A DNA stretch of 64,000 nucleotides from CAYIHX01 sp964363305 (GTDB lineage Bacteria > Bdellovibrionota > UBA1018): contig CAYIHX010000005.1 in the NCBI GenBank assembly GCA_964363305.1, positions 68,797 to 132,796 of the forward strand, in the 5' to 3' direction. Below are positions 16,282 through 25,574 of this stretch, piece by piece (positions within the stretch are counted from its first letter, which is position 1; every line of letters starts with the position of its first letter). Made by a program: the position numbers and the translations under genes. The notes under the pieces are model-generated. The model ran no database searches and had not been told where the DNA came from. It saw only the letters and a list, made by a program, of their open reading frames with translations.

Positions 16282-17298
16282 TTAGTATTCCTGGTCATAC
16301 TTTTGCTCTTCTTTGAGCAAGGCATGAAGTCCATGCTCATCGAGCCACTGGGTATTGTTATCGCTCGAATAGCTAAAATCTTCAGGGACGTTTCGAGCTC
16401 CGCTGGGCAGGTCGGCAGCGGAAATTTTTCCATTCTTCAAGTTACTCTTCTGTGGAAGAATGACGTAGAGGTGGTCATATTCGATCGTATTCCGCGCATC
16501 ATCGGCACTGATCAATGATTCGTGCAGTTTTTCACCGGGCCTAATTCCGATGATACGTGTAGCGACCCCAGGCGCAATAGCATTCGCCGTTTTCATAACG
16601 GTCATAGAAGGAATTTTGGGAACAAAAATTTCCCCTCCATTCATAGTTTCGAAAGCGGTCATGACTAGCTTGATGCCTTGCTCGAGTGTGATCATAAACC
16701 GAGTCATTCTTTCGTCGGTAATGGGAATCTCGCCCGTTCTTTTAATCCTTTCGAAAAAGGGAATTACCGATCCTCGGCTGCCGACAACATTGCCATATCG
16801 TACTATTGAAAAGCGGGTTGGGTGTGAGCCAGAATATTGATTCGCCGCAATAAAAAGTTTATCCGAACAAAGCTTGGTTGCTCCATACAGATTTACCGGA
16901 TTGGCAGCTTTATCCGTCGACAGTGCGACCACTTTCTTAACGCCTCGGTCAATTGCCACATCGATGATATTCATGGCTCCAAGAATGTTGGTTTTTACCG
17001 CCTCGGTGGGGTTATCCTCGGCAGCCGGGACTTGCTTCTGCGCTGCAGCGTGAACCACGTAGTCAATCCCCTCGAAAAGACGGCTGAGCCGATTTCGATC
17101 TCGTACATCGCCGATACAATAACGGAGGGCCGGGTAGCGCTCCGGGCTATAAATTTGAGCCATCTCGAATTGTTTGAGTTCATCTCGACTAACGACGATA
17201 AATGACTCCGGTTTGAAATTCCCCAAAACGTAACGAGTGAAGCGCTTGCCAAATGACCCTGTTCCGCCCGTAAGCAAGATTCTTTTTCCGTTGAACAT
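16282..17298 (-). CDS. pseB: UDP-N-acetylglucosamine 4,6-dehydratase (inverting), PseB
   Basis: PseB starts pseudaminic acid synthesis. It removes water from UDP-GlcNAc and inverts C5, forming the 4-keto-6-deoxy-altro sugar nucleotide. The 338-residue protein starts MFNGKRILLTGGTGSFGKRF, with the SDR glycine motif in its PseB form. It has SRDELKQFEM, the HAAAQKQVPAAEDNP block, YGATKLCSD (YxxxK) and the C-terminal GIRPGEKLHE. All are well matched to the short PseB/FlaA1 class rather than to long CapD. It is transcribed apart from pseG/pseI. It converges with the FAH gene (23-base gap) and its start lies close to a divergent methyltransferase gene. Confidence 0.9.
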   Translation of the reverse strand: MFNGKRILLTGGTGSFGKRFTRYVLGNFKPESFIVVSRDELKQFEMAQIYSPERYPALRYCIGDVRDRNRLSRLFEGIDYVVHAAAQKQVPAAEDNPTEAVKTNILGAMNIIDVAIDRGVKKVVALSTDKAANPVNLYGATKLCSDKLFIAANQYSGSHPTRFSIVRYGNVVGSRGSVIPFFERIKRTGEIPITDERMTRFMITLEQGIKLVMTAFETMNGGEIFVPKIPSMTVMKTANAIAPGVATRIIGIRPGEKLHESLISADDARNTIEYDHLYVILPQKSNLKNGKISAADLPSGARNVPEDFSYSSDNNTQWLDEHGLHALLKEEQKYDQEY

Positions 17299-17381
17299 GT
17301 AAGTGTCGTATGGATTCCATCAGTGAATTGTCAAGGGCAACTTGCCCATTCGAACTGCAAGTGATTAGAGTTCCATCACGG

Positions 17382-18332
17382 ATGAAGATACCTATTGTTT
17401 GCCCAGTCTGCTGCGCCGAGTCTGATGGATCGAGAAAATTTCCTTATAAAGCAGGAGGGAGGTCACTCGCCCTTGGTCAGGAGATCATACTTTGTAGAGC
17501 TTGCGGAGGTGGGTTTCTTTCTCCGGGATTTAGTGAGTCGCAGATTAAAAGCCTGTATGAGCAGGGTGATTTTTGGGGCCGCTATGCTCAACCCGATGGC
17601 TTGAGGGAACTTGCTTGCCCTTTTGTAATGGCTGAAGCGAGATGGGAATACTTGCGCTCCGTAGTTACGGACATAGAGCAGCGTCCTTTGCGAGTACTGG
17701 ATGTGGGAGCGGGACATGGGCTGTTCGGTCTTAGCGGTGTTCTGTATAATTCGAATGCTATTTCGGAGTACGTGGCTGTCGATTCTGATGCACGTCTCAG
17801 ACAGACGATCAGAACCCTTTGGGACAAGCATGTTACGGGGGTACCTTTACGAGTCTTGGCGTCAACTGATTTTTTGGAGAAAGGCGACCGTTTCGACTTG
17901 ATCGTGTTGTCGCACGTTCTGGAGCACATCCCGGAACCTGTTCAGTTTCTCGAGCATTTAACGTCCTTTGCTCGAGGTGGAGCCTTGCTTTTTGTAGAGA
18001 CGCCGTTTCAGGATAATAAGTACAAAGAGGATGTTTTTGGGCACGTTCTGTTCTTGGGGCCAGACCATCTTCAGCGGATATTGGCTCGTACGCGCTGGAG
18101 GTCTCTGTCTACAGGTTGTTTTGGGCGCTCGAAAGAGTTGACCCCTATGAATTTGAGTTCCCCTGTTGTCTTTTTAAGAATTATTGAACGGATAGTGGGG
18201 AAATTGAAAAGGTATTTGCCCTTGAGGTTTTTGATGGTTTTTTATGATTGGTATTTCGGAATTCGGCACAGGAATTCCGATGGCACTTGGATTCGGCAGG
18301 TAGCTATTTTCGAAGGAGTGAACAGGCCCTGA
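17382..18332 (+). CDS. Class I SAM methyltransferase with N-terminal zinc-ribbon
   Basis: A 316-residue protein that opens with a two-Cys-pair zinc-binding knuckle (CPVC and CRAC, residues 6-9 and about 37-40). A methyltransferase core follows with VLDVGAGHGLFGL (motif I) and LIVLSHVLEHIPEP, the methyltransf_23-like post-motif. I prefer the ATG at 17382. The ATG at 17310 would leave only 11 bases to the divergent pseB start, and homologues tend to begin just before the first CPxC. Such enzymes methylate sugars, often on nucleotide-linked or polymer-terminal residues. The acceptor is unknown. The C-terminus of about 100 residues has no recognised motif. Confidence 0.75.
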   Translation: MKIPIVCPVCCAESDGSRKFPYKAGGRSLALGQEIILCRACGGGFLSPGFSESQIKSLYEQGDFWGRYAQPDGLRELACPFVMAEARWEYLRSVVTDIEQRPLRVLDVGAGHGLFGLSGVLYNSNAISEYVAVDSDARLRQTIRTLWDKHVTGVPLRVLASTDFLEKGDRFDLIVLSHVLEHIPEPVQFLEHLTSFARGGALLFVETPFQDNKYKEDVFGHVLFLGPDHLQRILARTRWRSLSTGCFGRSKELTPMNLSSPVVFLRIIERIVGKLKRYLPLRFLMVFYDWYFGIRHRNSDGTWIRQVAIFEGVNRP

Positions 18333-18579
18333 CGATGATCTTCTTGGAGAAGCCATTTCTGTTTTGAGGTATGGAGTTCACGGAGGCCGGGTGCGGGTAA
18401 GAGTTATTTGAGGTCCAAATTTTCACGATTTATTTCCCGTTATGGTCATTTACTACTATTCCTCTCGATTTCTGGAGTTGGTGATTCCGTAGGGTAAAAT
18501 GATCTGCCGACCGGATTTGCGTGGTCTTTTGCTGATTTTGCTTGCGTGGATCTGGGTATCCACCGAAGAAAGATGACTG

Positions 18580-19512
18580 GTGAAACCTCAGCGAGTGCTC
18601 CTTACTGGAGCGTCAGGTCTACTTGGTTCAAATTTTTTGGCGTCGACCCGAGGCATGGAAGTGCTTGGAGTAAGTCGTAAGCGCTCAGTTCATGTTAATT
18701 CACCTCAGTATTGGAAGCCTTTGGATCTCGGGGACAGTGAGGGGTTCCAAAAAATATTAGAACAGTTTCGGCCGGATATTGTGGTACATGCTGCTGCATT
18801 GGCTAGTGTTGATGAATGCGAGATCGATCCGGCCCGCGCGTTTGTTCAGAATGTTGAAATTTCTGAACGCTTGGCCATGCTCGTACAGAGGGCTTCATCG
18901 CGATTCGTCTTTATTTCAACAGACGCATTTTTTGACGTTGACGGGCAGGCGGCCCTGGAAAAGGATATCCCGAGGCCGTGTAACGTCTATGGTGAGTCAA
19001 AGGCGGAGGCGGAGAAGCGGATCGCGGTTGCTTGTCCTGGCGCACTTATAGTGCGGACAAATTTTTTTGGCTGGTCGGGAAGTCCGGCGGCCAGTGGGAC
19101 CGGGATTGTCGATTGGCTCGTCGGGAGTCTCAAGGCGGAGAAGCCTATTCCACTCTTTGCAGATGTCGAATTTTGTCCGCTCTATGTAAGGACTTTAGTT
19201 GAAGCAATTTTAGAACTTTCGGATCAGGGACGGTCGGGCATCGTGCACTTGTTGGGCTCAGACCGGGTTAGCAAACATGATTTCGGCCTGATGGTTGCGG
19301 CCGAGCTTGGGTCAGGCATTTCTCACGTGTTTTCGGCTGCCATTTCAAGTGCTGATCTTCGTGCGAAGAGATCGAAGCGGATGTGGTTATCGAACGCTTT
19401 GTCTCGGCAATGGCTGCCGCATTTCGACTTCTCTCTTGCAACGAGCGTTCAGCGATTGGCGGCTGACATGGGAGACTATAGGGACGAGCTATTTCGCATG
19501 CTTTCGGCGTAA
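18580..19512 (+). CDS. RmlD-like NAD(P)-dependent sugar reductase (dTDP-4-dehydrorhamnose reductase family)
   Basis: A 310-residue extended SDR of RmlD type. LLTGASGLLGSNF is the dinucleotide motif at the N-terminus. DIVVHAAALASVDECE is close to the RmlD VVNAAAYTAVDxAE block, and FISTDAFFD and VYGESKAEAEK (YxxxK) complete the active site. The start is the GTG at 18580, shortly after AAAGA. Reduction of a 4-keto nucleotide sugar is the expected reaction. No rmlA, rmlB or rmlC is present in the window, so the substrate may come from another pathway, for example the PseB product or the epimerase product. The upstream 247 bases hold a possible 25-codon ORF (18499-18576) and no other clear gene. 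Confidence 0.8.
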   Translation: MKPQRVLLTGASGLLGSNFLASTRGMEVLGVSRKRSVHVNSPQYWKPLDLGDSEGFQKILEQFRPDIVVHAAALASVDECEIDPARAFVQNVEISERLAMLVQRASSRFVFISTDAFFDVDGQAALEKDIPRPCNVYGESKAEAEKRIAVACPGALIVRTNFFGWSGSPAASGTGIVDWLVGSLKAEKPIPLFADVEFCPLYVRTLVEAILELSDQGRSGIVHLLGSDRVSKHDFGLMVAAELGSGISHVFSAAISSADLRAKRSKRMWLSNALSRQWLPHFDFSLATSVQRLAADMGDYRDELFRMLSA

Positions 19513-19592
19513 AAGAGGATAGATGACAGTAGAGGAGTCATAGGCACGCCCCGCGGCTTTCGGATTTGAGCCCTTTAGAAAGGTAGACTTGT

Positions 19593-21323
19593 TTGTTGCG
19601 ATTCAACTCGACGCCGAGGAAGCTACGCATTCAAGAAATTCGGGAATTTCTTGGTTCGAGGCTAGAACGACGGCTTCTTCTAGGAATTGGAGTTGGCTTT
19701 GCTCTTTTTGGGGTTGAAGTTGCCTTCGCTTACTCTCTTCAGCTCGTGCTTGCTACCTTGGGAACCATACAATGGGAGAGTGTGGGGTTTTTGAAGGCTA
19801 TGGACTCCCGTCCGTCCGTTCCTCTGTCTCTGGGAGTATTCGTTGCGCTGGGTTGTTTGCGCGCGCTGATTCTTTCGGCACAGCTCCTTAATGTGGGGAC
19901 GAGCAGTGAAGAGTATCGCTTTGTTCAACGGACTCGAATCACAAAATGGGCGATGCTCATTGGCGTGACCAGCGCCTCAAGGGCCATTAACTTATTTAAT
20001 GAGAGGGTTGTTAACGGCGCTGCTTATTTGAGAACGGCTCAAGATGTCTTTATTCGGGTTGTGACTGCTGTATTTCTGGCTCTTGCTCTGTTTCGTATTT
20101 CACCGCTGACCACCTCATTAGGGATTACGGCGATGGTGCTGGTGGGCCTGTTTCTTCGTAAGTTGGATCATGGGATCACCGTTTCCAGTCTTGCGGTAAA
20201 GATTTCTTCTAATAAAATCAATGAGAGCCTGATTCGAAATCTACGGAACCTTCTTTTCATCCAGATTGTTGGAATGGAAAAGCGCGAGGAAAAAAAGGCT
20301 CAGGCCTTCCTCCAGGACGCGAAAAACAGTTTTACCTACTATCAGCAGCTTATTGGTCTAAAGTTCGCGGTTCCTCAGATAGCGGGCGCATTTATGGTAG
20401 GCGCGATTGTCTGGGTACTTCATTCTACGGAGATTGGTCATTCTGGGAACGTGGTCACCTTTCTTTACCTATTTGTCCGTTTTGTGCAGATTTTTGCGGA
20501 TGTCGTAAAGTCGTCCTCCGAACTTGCCTATTATCGGCCTCACCATGTTGAACTTTTTGAGTGGTGGCGGTCGAATAGATTGGGGTTGACTCATGGTGTC
20601 GCAGGAGGGGAGCCAGAGAAATCGAGTGGAGCACTCTTTCATGGCCCGATTGGATGGGAATTGAAGAATGTGACGTTCTCTTATCCCGGTGAGAAGCAAC
20701 CTATTCTCCGCGAGTTCAGTATGTCGATTCACGCGGGAGAATTTTTCGCGATCCGCGGTCGCTCTGGGATTGGAAAGAGCACGCTTATAGGTGTTCTTCT
20801 TGGTATTCTAAAACCCCAAGAGGGCGAGGTATTAGTTATAGATTCTCAGGGCAAATCCCTTCCATTAAGTGGGGCAAAAAATTCACTTCTGAAGTTGGTT
20901 GGATATGTCGGTCCAGAAAATTTTTTGATTGAAGGAACTATTCGAGAAAATCTGCTTTACGGGGCCGACCTGCGAACCGTCCCTGATGATGCCACTTTAT
21001 TGGAGGCACTTGCTTTTGCGAATTGCGATTTTGTTCAGTCTCTTGACAGAGGTCTTGATCACTTTCTTACGGACCAAGGTCACGGGCTTTCGGCCGGGCA
21101 GAAGCAACGGCTTGCATTGGCTAGGGCGGCATTACGAAATCCTACAGTTCTGATTCTTGATGAGGCCACTTCAAACCTGGATAGTAGAACGGAGATGGAA
21201 ATTGTAGAACGAACTCGAACGCTCAAAGGTAGAATGACTATCGTCGCCATTAGTCATCGAGAGGCACTTTTTCTGGCAGCTGATCGGACGCATACAATGG
21301 AAGTTCGCGGACCATCGCTATGA
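19593..21323 (+). CDS. ABC transporter, fused permease-ATPase
   Basis: A 576-residue half-transporter. The N-terminal 320 or so residues carry about five to six hydrophobic segments (for example near residues 29-48, 77-97, 138-175 and 260-300). The C-terminal ATPase has Walker A GRSGIGKST, an acidic-free Q-loop area VGYVGPENFL, signature LSAGQKQRLALARAAL and Walker B VLILDEATSNLD, with the switch His in ISHRE. It starts at TTG 19593, supported by AGAAAGG nine to ten bases upstream. As an MsbA/HlyB-type exporter in this setting, it may flip a lipid-linked sugar or export a polymer. The stop overlaps the next gene's ATG, so the two are probably partners. Confidence 0.87.
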   Translation: MLRFNSTPRKLRIQEIREFLGSRLERRLLLGIGVGFALFGVEVAFAYSLQLVLATLGTIQWESVGFLKAMDSRPSVPLSLGVFVALGCLRALILSAQLLNVGTSSEEYRFVQRTRITKWAMLIGVTSASRAINLFNERVVNGAAYLRTAQDVFIRVVTAVFLALALFRISPLTTSLGITAMVLVGLFLRKLDHGITVSSLAVKISSNKINESLIRNLRNLLFIQIVGMEKREEKKAQAFLQDAKNSFTYYQQLIGLKFAVPQIAGAFMVGAIVWVLHSTEIGHSGNVVTFLYLFVRFVQIFADVVKSSSELAYYRPHHVELFEWWRSNRLGLTHGVAGGEPEKSSGALFHGPIGWELKNVTFSYPGEKQPILREFSMSIHAGEFFAIRGRSGIGKSTLIGVLLGILKPQEGEVLVIDSQGKSLPLSGAKNSLLKLVGYVGPENFLIEGTIRENLLYGADLRTVPDDATLLEALAFANCDFVQSLDRGLDHFLTDQGHGLSAGQKQRLALARAALRNPTVLILDEATSNLDSRTEMEIVERTRTLKGRMTIVAISHREALFLAADRTHTMEVRGPSL

Positions 21324-23242
21324 GATCGTCCCTTTTTGTGCATAGAGTGCACCGTTTCAACCTTCCCCTTGTTCTGTTCTTTTCGTTATTTAAGAGGGTT
21401 CGATACTGGAAGTCCGAATTGTCGGATATTTCTGTTCGTTTTCCGCAGTTGGAGTGGCTGGATCCAGAGAAACTTTCGGACCTTGATTCCTGGAATTCTG
21501 CTCAGCAGGGTGCTTACGAAAAGTGGTCCGTCTTGGTTTTAAAGGTTCGTGATCGTCTCGTCGGACAGGCGAGGGGGGTCGCTCGAGGCGTGGAACAAAG
21601 GGTGGCTCTTGCTTTTGAGGCAGAAATCCTCTTTGAGCACTTGGTTTCTCAGTGCGTCGAGGCGGACGCTACTGCTATCATTTTACAAACAGCCTGGGGG
21701 CAGTTTTTCAGAAAAATCGGTTATCGATCGTCATTAGGGGGGCGGGGTTCTTCCGTGCGTACATCAGCGGCTTCTATCCCGTTTGAAGTCGCTAGTTATT
21801 GGATGAGGACTGCGAAGAGTCACGCTGGCCAGGTTTGGAAGTGTTTTGCGAGAGTATCCGCTGACGGTCGGAATGCCGTTCGTGAAAATTTAGAGCGGAA
21901 TGCGAAAATTCTCGTATCAGGCATTTCTCTCACTGAGTATCCCAGATCAGACGTTCATTTGGATTTTTCCTTTCTCGTTAGCAATCACCACCTTTTAGCG
22001 GAGGATGTTCTCTATCTGCTTCCTCGTGCGCCCGATTTAGTAACTCAACAATTTTTAGCGAAGGGTGGTGTTCGTTGGTTAGATGCTTCAACTTATCGCG
22101 GAATCCTCAACGGGACCGAGTGCATTTTTGCTGCCGCACACGTGTTGTTCTCTGCTGTTTTTAAGGCCGCGCGTTGGACTCATCTTTTTTACTCTGAGAT
22201 TGATCAGATCACATCCTGCACCGCTCCTTGGCGCCTCATTTGGCAGCGGTATCGGCCTGCGATTTATTTGTACTCAGTGAGTGTATCTATCCCCGAGCCT
22301 AGTGAGGCCTCGGCTTTCGACGGTTTCGGTGTTGCAAACGTGCTTTGGTTTTATAGCGCAAACTGCTTTCCGTTGCGGAAGCATTCTTCTTCTTCTCTCG
22401 CAAAGCGCGTGCACTGGTCGAATCCCGTGGCCCAAACGATCTTAGGCTGGAACGAAGAGTTTGGCGCTCTAGTCCGAAACCGCCTTCTGGTTGCGGGAAC
22501 GATTCCGAAGATCGTGGCGCTTGGCCCGATCATGTGTGGAGATAGCCGAGATCTCCAACTGGATGGTCAACAGAGTCGTAGAAAAATTGGCATCGTACCG
22601 AGTGGAGAAGGAGCGACAGGGGATTATTTTCTCTCTGTTTTTGATGTTTCTCCTGTACGAGCGCAGATACGGGAATCGGTAGGCCTTGGTCCCGATGTTT
22701 ACAGTTTTGAATTCTGCGATTTTTTTTACCGCGACCTAAAGCTATTGCTTGAGCGAAATCCACGTATTCGACTTATCATCAAGAGAAAGAGAAGTGATCC
22801 TCGTAATTTGCGACCGATTGTGGGCGGCCTGGCGCAACTCATTGCAGACGATGGGCCTTGGCGTCGGTCGAACCGGGTGATTCAAATTGATCCAGAAATT
22901 TCTCCATATTTGGCGATAGCAGCTGGGGACTTGTCCATTGGGCCGCCCTATACGTCTCCAGTTTTAGGGGCAATTGGGGCGGCCCGCGGTGGTATCTTTT
23001 ATTGTCCGTCTGGTCTGCGTCTTACCGGAGCAAATGATGAATTTTCTTTATTTGAGGTGGAGGGGCTGGGTGCACTTGAAAACAGGATTCATGACTATAT
23101 TGAAAAGGGAGCAAATTGCGTGAATCAGGGTCTTCTGAAAAATGGGCATGCTGAGGGACGAATTATTTCTAGCGAAGCAGATAGTATCAATTGTATTGAA
23201 GCCTTCGCCGCTACTCTTTTAAAAACTCGGTTGAGCTTATAA
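21320..23242 (+). CDS. Large putative polysaccharide biosynthesis transferase (PFTP-like)
   Basis: A 640-residue protein whose C-terminal part resembles polysaccharide biosynthesis proteins of the PFTP type. LLLERNPRIRLIIKRKR (about residue 475) precedes a segment with SIGPPYTSPVLGAIGAARG, close to the P-F/Y-T-S-P motif that names the family and that occupies the nucleotide-sugar site of GT-B enzymes. The N-terminus is basic and lacks a clear signal peptide. It is translationally coupled to the ABC transporter (ATGA overlap), suggesting that transfer and export are linked. The middle 300 residues are not recognised. A glycosyltransferase role is likely but the donor is unknown. Confidence 0.55.
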   Translation: MRSSLFVHRVHRFNLPLVLFFSLFKRVRYWKSELSDISVRFPQLEWLDPEKLSDLDSWNSAQQGAYEKWSVLVLKVRDRLVGQARGVARGVEQRVALAFEAEILFEHLVSQCVEADATAIILQTAWGQFFRKIGYRSSLGGRGSSVRTSAASIPFEVASYWMRTAKSHAGQVWKCFARVSADGRNAVRENLERNAKILVSGISLTEYPRSDVHLDFSFLVSNHHLLAEDVLYLLPRAPDLVTQQFLAKGGVRWLDASTYRGILNGTECIFAAAHVLFSAVFKAARWTHLFYSEIDQITSCTAPWRLIWQRYRPAIYLYSVSVSIPEPSEASAFDGFGVANVLWFYSANCFPLRKHSSSSLAKRVHWSNPVAQTILGWNEEFGALVRNRLLVAGTIPKIVALGPIMCGDSRDLQLDGQQSRRKIGIVPSGEGATGDYFLSVFDVSPVRAQIRESVGLGPDVYSFEFCDFFYRDLKLLLERNPRIRLIIKRKRSDPRNLRPIVGGLAQLIADDGPWRRSNRVIQIDPEISPYLAIAAGDLSIGPPYTSPVLGAIGAARGGIFYCPSGLRLTGANDEFSLFEVEGLGALENRIHDYIEKGANCVNQGLLKNGHAEGRIISSEADSINCIEAFAATLLKTRLSL

Positions 23243-23433
23243 TTTCGAAGTGGCCAAATATGGGTCGTTTGCCCATGGCATTTCGTACTCATCCCAGATC
23301 ACCCACCGAGACGGCGGACTTCTTCGGTTGTCACGGGCTACTCGGCTCTTTCATCAGTAGTAGCTGAACAAATTCTAGCTAAGAAGGCTTCTCGTCTGTC
23401 GGCGAGTCACTTTTGAAGAGCCAAAAATGTCAG

Positions 23434-23471
23434 CCCATGGAAAGAGACCGATGAGTGGTCTTTTCCATGGG
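23434..23471 (-). terminator. Hairpin terminator of the exported-protein gene
   Basis: The arms CCCATGGAAAGAGACC (23434-23449) and GGTCTTTTCCATGGG (23457-23471) pair with one bulged base around a 7-base loop. Read on the minus strand, the hairpin lies 12 bases after the stop of the gene at 23484-24038. It is followed within about five bases by a TTTTT run. It would act as an intrinsic terminator for that gene and could also block read-through from the plus strand. Confidence 0.6.
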
Positions 23472-23483
23472 TTGATCTAGGTT

Positions 23484-24038
23484 TTAGATTGCCACGCAGA
23501 TAATATTGAAGCCGACGTCAGCTACGGCCGTCTCGCCCCCATTAGCAGTTCTTACTCTGATTTTACGATTTACCGTGTCAACAGAGGTAATCGCCGCATT
23601 GAAGCTGGCTGCAGGATCGTTGCTGCTAACGACACAAATCGGTGCATTCGTAAAAAATCCAGAATTATAAATGAGTTCCGTGTCCCCAGTTCCCACTTCA
23701 TTGATGGGGGAAGCTGCTAACCAATCCCCTCCCTCTTCTTGAGCTAAGCTATAGGTGCCGGCCGACACAGTAAGTTTTGCACTTACAACCTTTGCTGCAC
23801 TGGCACCGGTAGAAAATGCGGCCCAAGAAGTTCCATTATATCCATAGAAGGTCGAATTAGCCGTATTGAAAATAATGTCGCCCTTTTCAGGATATGTAAC
23901 GACGTCAGTACTGTTAATCGGAGGCGCCGTAAATCCAAGCGACAAGAGAAAACTCGATTCATCTGCGCCGAAAGCCAATTGGGTAACCATAATCAGTTGA
24001 GCTACTAGAAAAACGATCAGGTGTTTGCTGTGTATCAT
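23484..24038 (-). CDS. Exported protein of unknown function with tail-fibre-like repeat motif
   Basis: A 184-residue protein. The ATG at 24038 is chosen because AAGGA lies just upstream and a good signal peptide follows (Lys/His, then a hydrophobic stretch IVFLVAQLIMVTQLAFG, cleaved near AFGADE). The mature part contains KGDIIFNTANSTFYGYNGTSW. This G-x-I-x-x-N-T...F-x-G-Y-N-G-T-x-W pattern occurs in phage tail fibres and large surface proteins, including those with trimeric or endosialidase-chaperone domains. The rest is Ser/Thr/Ala/Val rich and probably beta-structured. Placed between polysaccharide genes and followed by a terminator, it is likely monocistronic. Its function is unknown; surface attachment or carbohydrate binding is a guess. 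Confidence 0.6.
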   Translation of the reverse strand: MIHSKHLIVFLVAQLIMVTQLAFGADESSFLLSLGFTAPPINSTDVVTYPEKGDIIFNTANSTFYGYNGTSWAAFSTGASAAKVVSAKLTVSAGTYSLAQEEGGDWLAASPINEVGTGDTELIYNSGFFTNAPICVVSSNDPAASFNAAITSVDTVNRKIRVRTANGGETAVADVGFNIICVAI

Positions 24039-24194
24039 TGCTGTTCCTTTTGTTAGTTGAGAATTCGACTGCTTGGTTTTGGAATGATAGTTTGAGTTGA
24101 ATGACTGAATCAAGGCCTTTGCTTCTTGGTGGCATCCTCCCCATGTTTGGCTGTGGCAAACATTTGACGAGGCGGTATACCGTACTCTTTTTGT

Positions 24195-25574
24195 TTAAAA
24201 GGTCGGTGCACGAGCGACCAAGACATTTCGTGGGGTCTCCCGGCTCATTGCAAACCACCCACCGAGAAAAATCCAAAACCAATTTCCATTGTGCGGATTT
24301 TCTAACCCGACGTTGAAAACTGCGTAAGCTGCGGCACTTAAGAAAACAGCGGCCGCCAACTCAGGGACACCCAGCCGGAAACGCCGTAAGGCCCATGAGC
24401 GGACGCCCGAGAGGCCCACCGACACAAGCATTGCGAGCAGGGGGAGGGAGCCTAGTATCCCACCGCGGAAAAGGACGGTGAGGTAGCTGTTGTGCGGTCC
24501 AGAGATCCAGCGCCCGTCCTGGATCGCCGGGTAGCCGTTGAACACGGTGGTTACGACGTGGGGCCCGAACCCTTTGCCGAACCAGGGGCTTGAAACAAAC
24601 CCCTCCCAGGCCTGAGCCCAAAGGTGTTTGCGCCAACGCATATAAGTGTAAGATTGTGTCGCTTCTCCGTTTCGATCTTTTATTGGGCCACTCTCATGAT
24701 GAAAAGCCCATCCCTGAAGGTCCGTATATGTTCGCGACCACATACTGGGCAAAATGGAGGGGTCCTTCCCGAGGCGTTTGAGCACGATCACTTCAGCGCC
24801 CACGGCAACTCCGAGTCCTAACGCAAGAGCAAGAAGACTCGGAACCAGTCGAGCGGCGAGGATGCGGCGTACGCCACCTACTGGTGCGTCCGCGCCTCCC
24901 AGGAATTGCAAGGGCGCCGCAAAAAGAAAAGCTGCGAGGAGCCAGCTTCGCTTGAGGTAGACGGTGAAAATTCCCAATAAGGTCAACCCCGAGAACGCAT
25001 AGAGCACAGATGCAAAAAACGGAGAGATGAGGGCAAAAGCGAGACCGATGAGCGGGCTGACTACTTCGCTGCCCGGCGGGCTGGAGAGTTCAGGAAAAAT
25101 CGAGTCGATGGCTTGGCCTTTGATGAGGAAGTGGATCCAGTGCTCTCCTTGAGCGGCCACCGCGCCCAACAGGGCAGCGAGGATCAGCCTTTTGATTTCC
25201 AGGCGAGTCAGGCTGACGCCCACAATGACCCAGGCAGCTTGATAGACGAGTGCGCTGTCTCGGAGTATCTGAACGACTCCGGTGTCTGGTTTTTCTATGA
25301 AAAGGCTGATGAGGAGTCGAAGCAACCCGAAGCCAAGAAACAGGCAGAGGGCTAGGCCGAATCCGCTCTTGAGTTTGGTCAGTGCCTGGTCCCTGCGGCG
25401 GAGGGCCACCCAAGTCAGCATCGTCGCGAGTGCGAACTCGCCGACATAGAGGGGTAATGGCCCGATATCCACGTGCAGGTAAGAGAAACCCTTGGTGCGC
25501 CAGGCGAGGCAGAATGCATAGAGAAAAAATCCGAATATGGGCAGTTGATTCCAGTCAAAGCGTTGGGGCTTCAT
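24195..25574 (-). CDS. O-antigen ligase/polymerase family membrane protein (Wzy_C)
   Basis: A 459-residue integral membrane protein with about ten to twelve hydrophobic segments and a large periplasmic loop after about residue 280. The loop contains WFGKGFGPHV and ends in SGPHNSYLTVLFRGGILG (about residue 365), the H-N-x-x-L signature of the Wzy_C/O-antigen ligase family. Such proteins polymerise repeat units or ligate the finished glycan to a lipid A core or other acceptor. It is coupled by an ATGA overlap to the upstream phosphoglycosyltransferase, so the pair probably starts and polymerises one polysaccharide. Which of polymerase or ligase it is cannot be settled from sequence. Confidence 0.8.
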   Translation of the reverse strand: MKPQRFDWNQLPIFGFFLYAFCLAWRTKGFSYLHVDIGPLPLYVGEFALATMLTWVALRRRDQALTKLKSGFGLALCLFLGFGLLRLLISLFIEKPDTGVVQILRDSALVYQAAWVIVGVSLTRLEIKRLILAALLGAVAAQGEHWIHFLIKGQAIDSIFPELSSPPGSEVVSPLIGLAFALISPFFASVLYAFSGLTLLGIFTVYLKRSWLLAAFLFAAPLQFLGGADAPVGGVRRILAARLVPSLLALALGLGVAVGAEVIVLKRLGKDPSILPSMWSRTYTDLQGWAFHHESGPIKDRNGEATQSYTYMRWRKHLWAQAWEGFVSSPWFGKGFGPHVVTTVFNGYPAIQDGRWISGPHNSYLTVLFRGGILGSLPLLAMLVSVGLSGVRSWALRRFRLGVPELAAAVFLSAAAYAVFNVGLENPHNGNWFWIFLGGWFAMSRETPRNVLVARAPTF

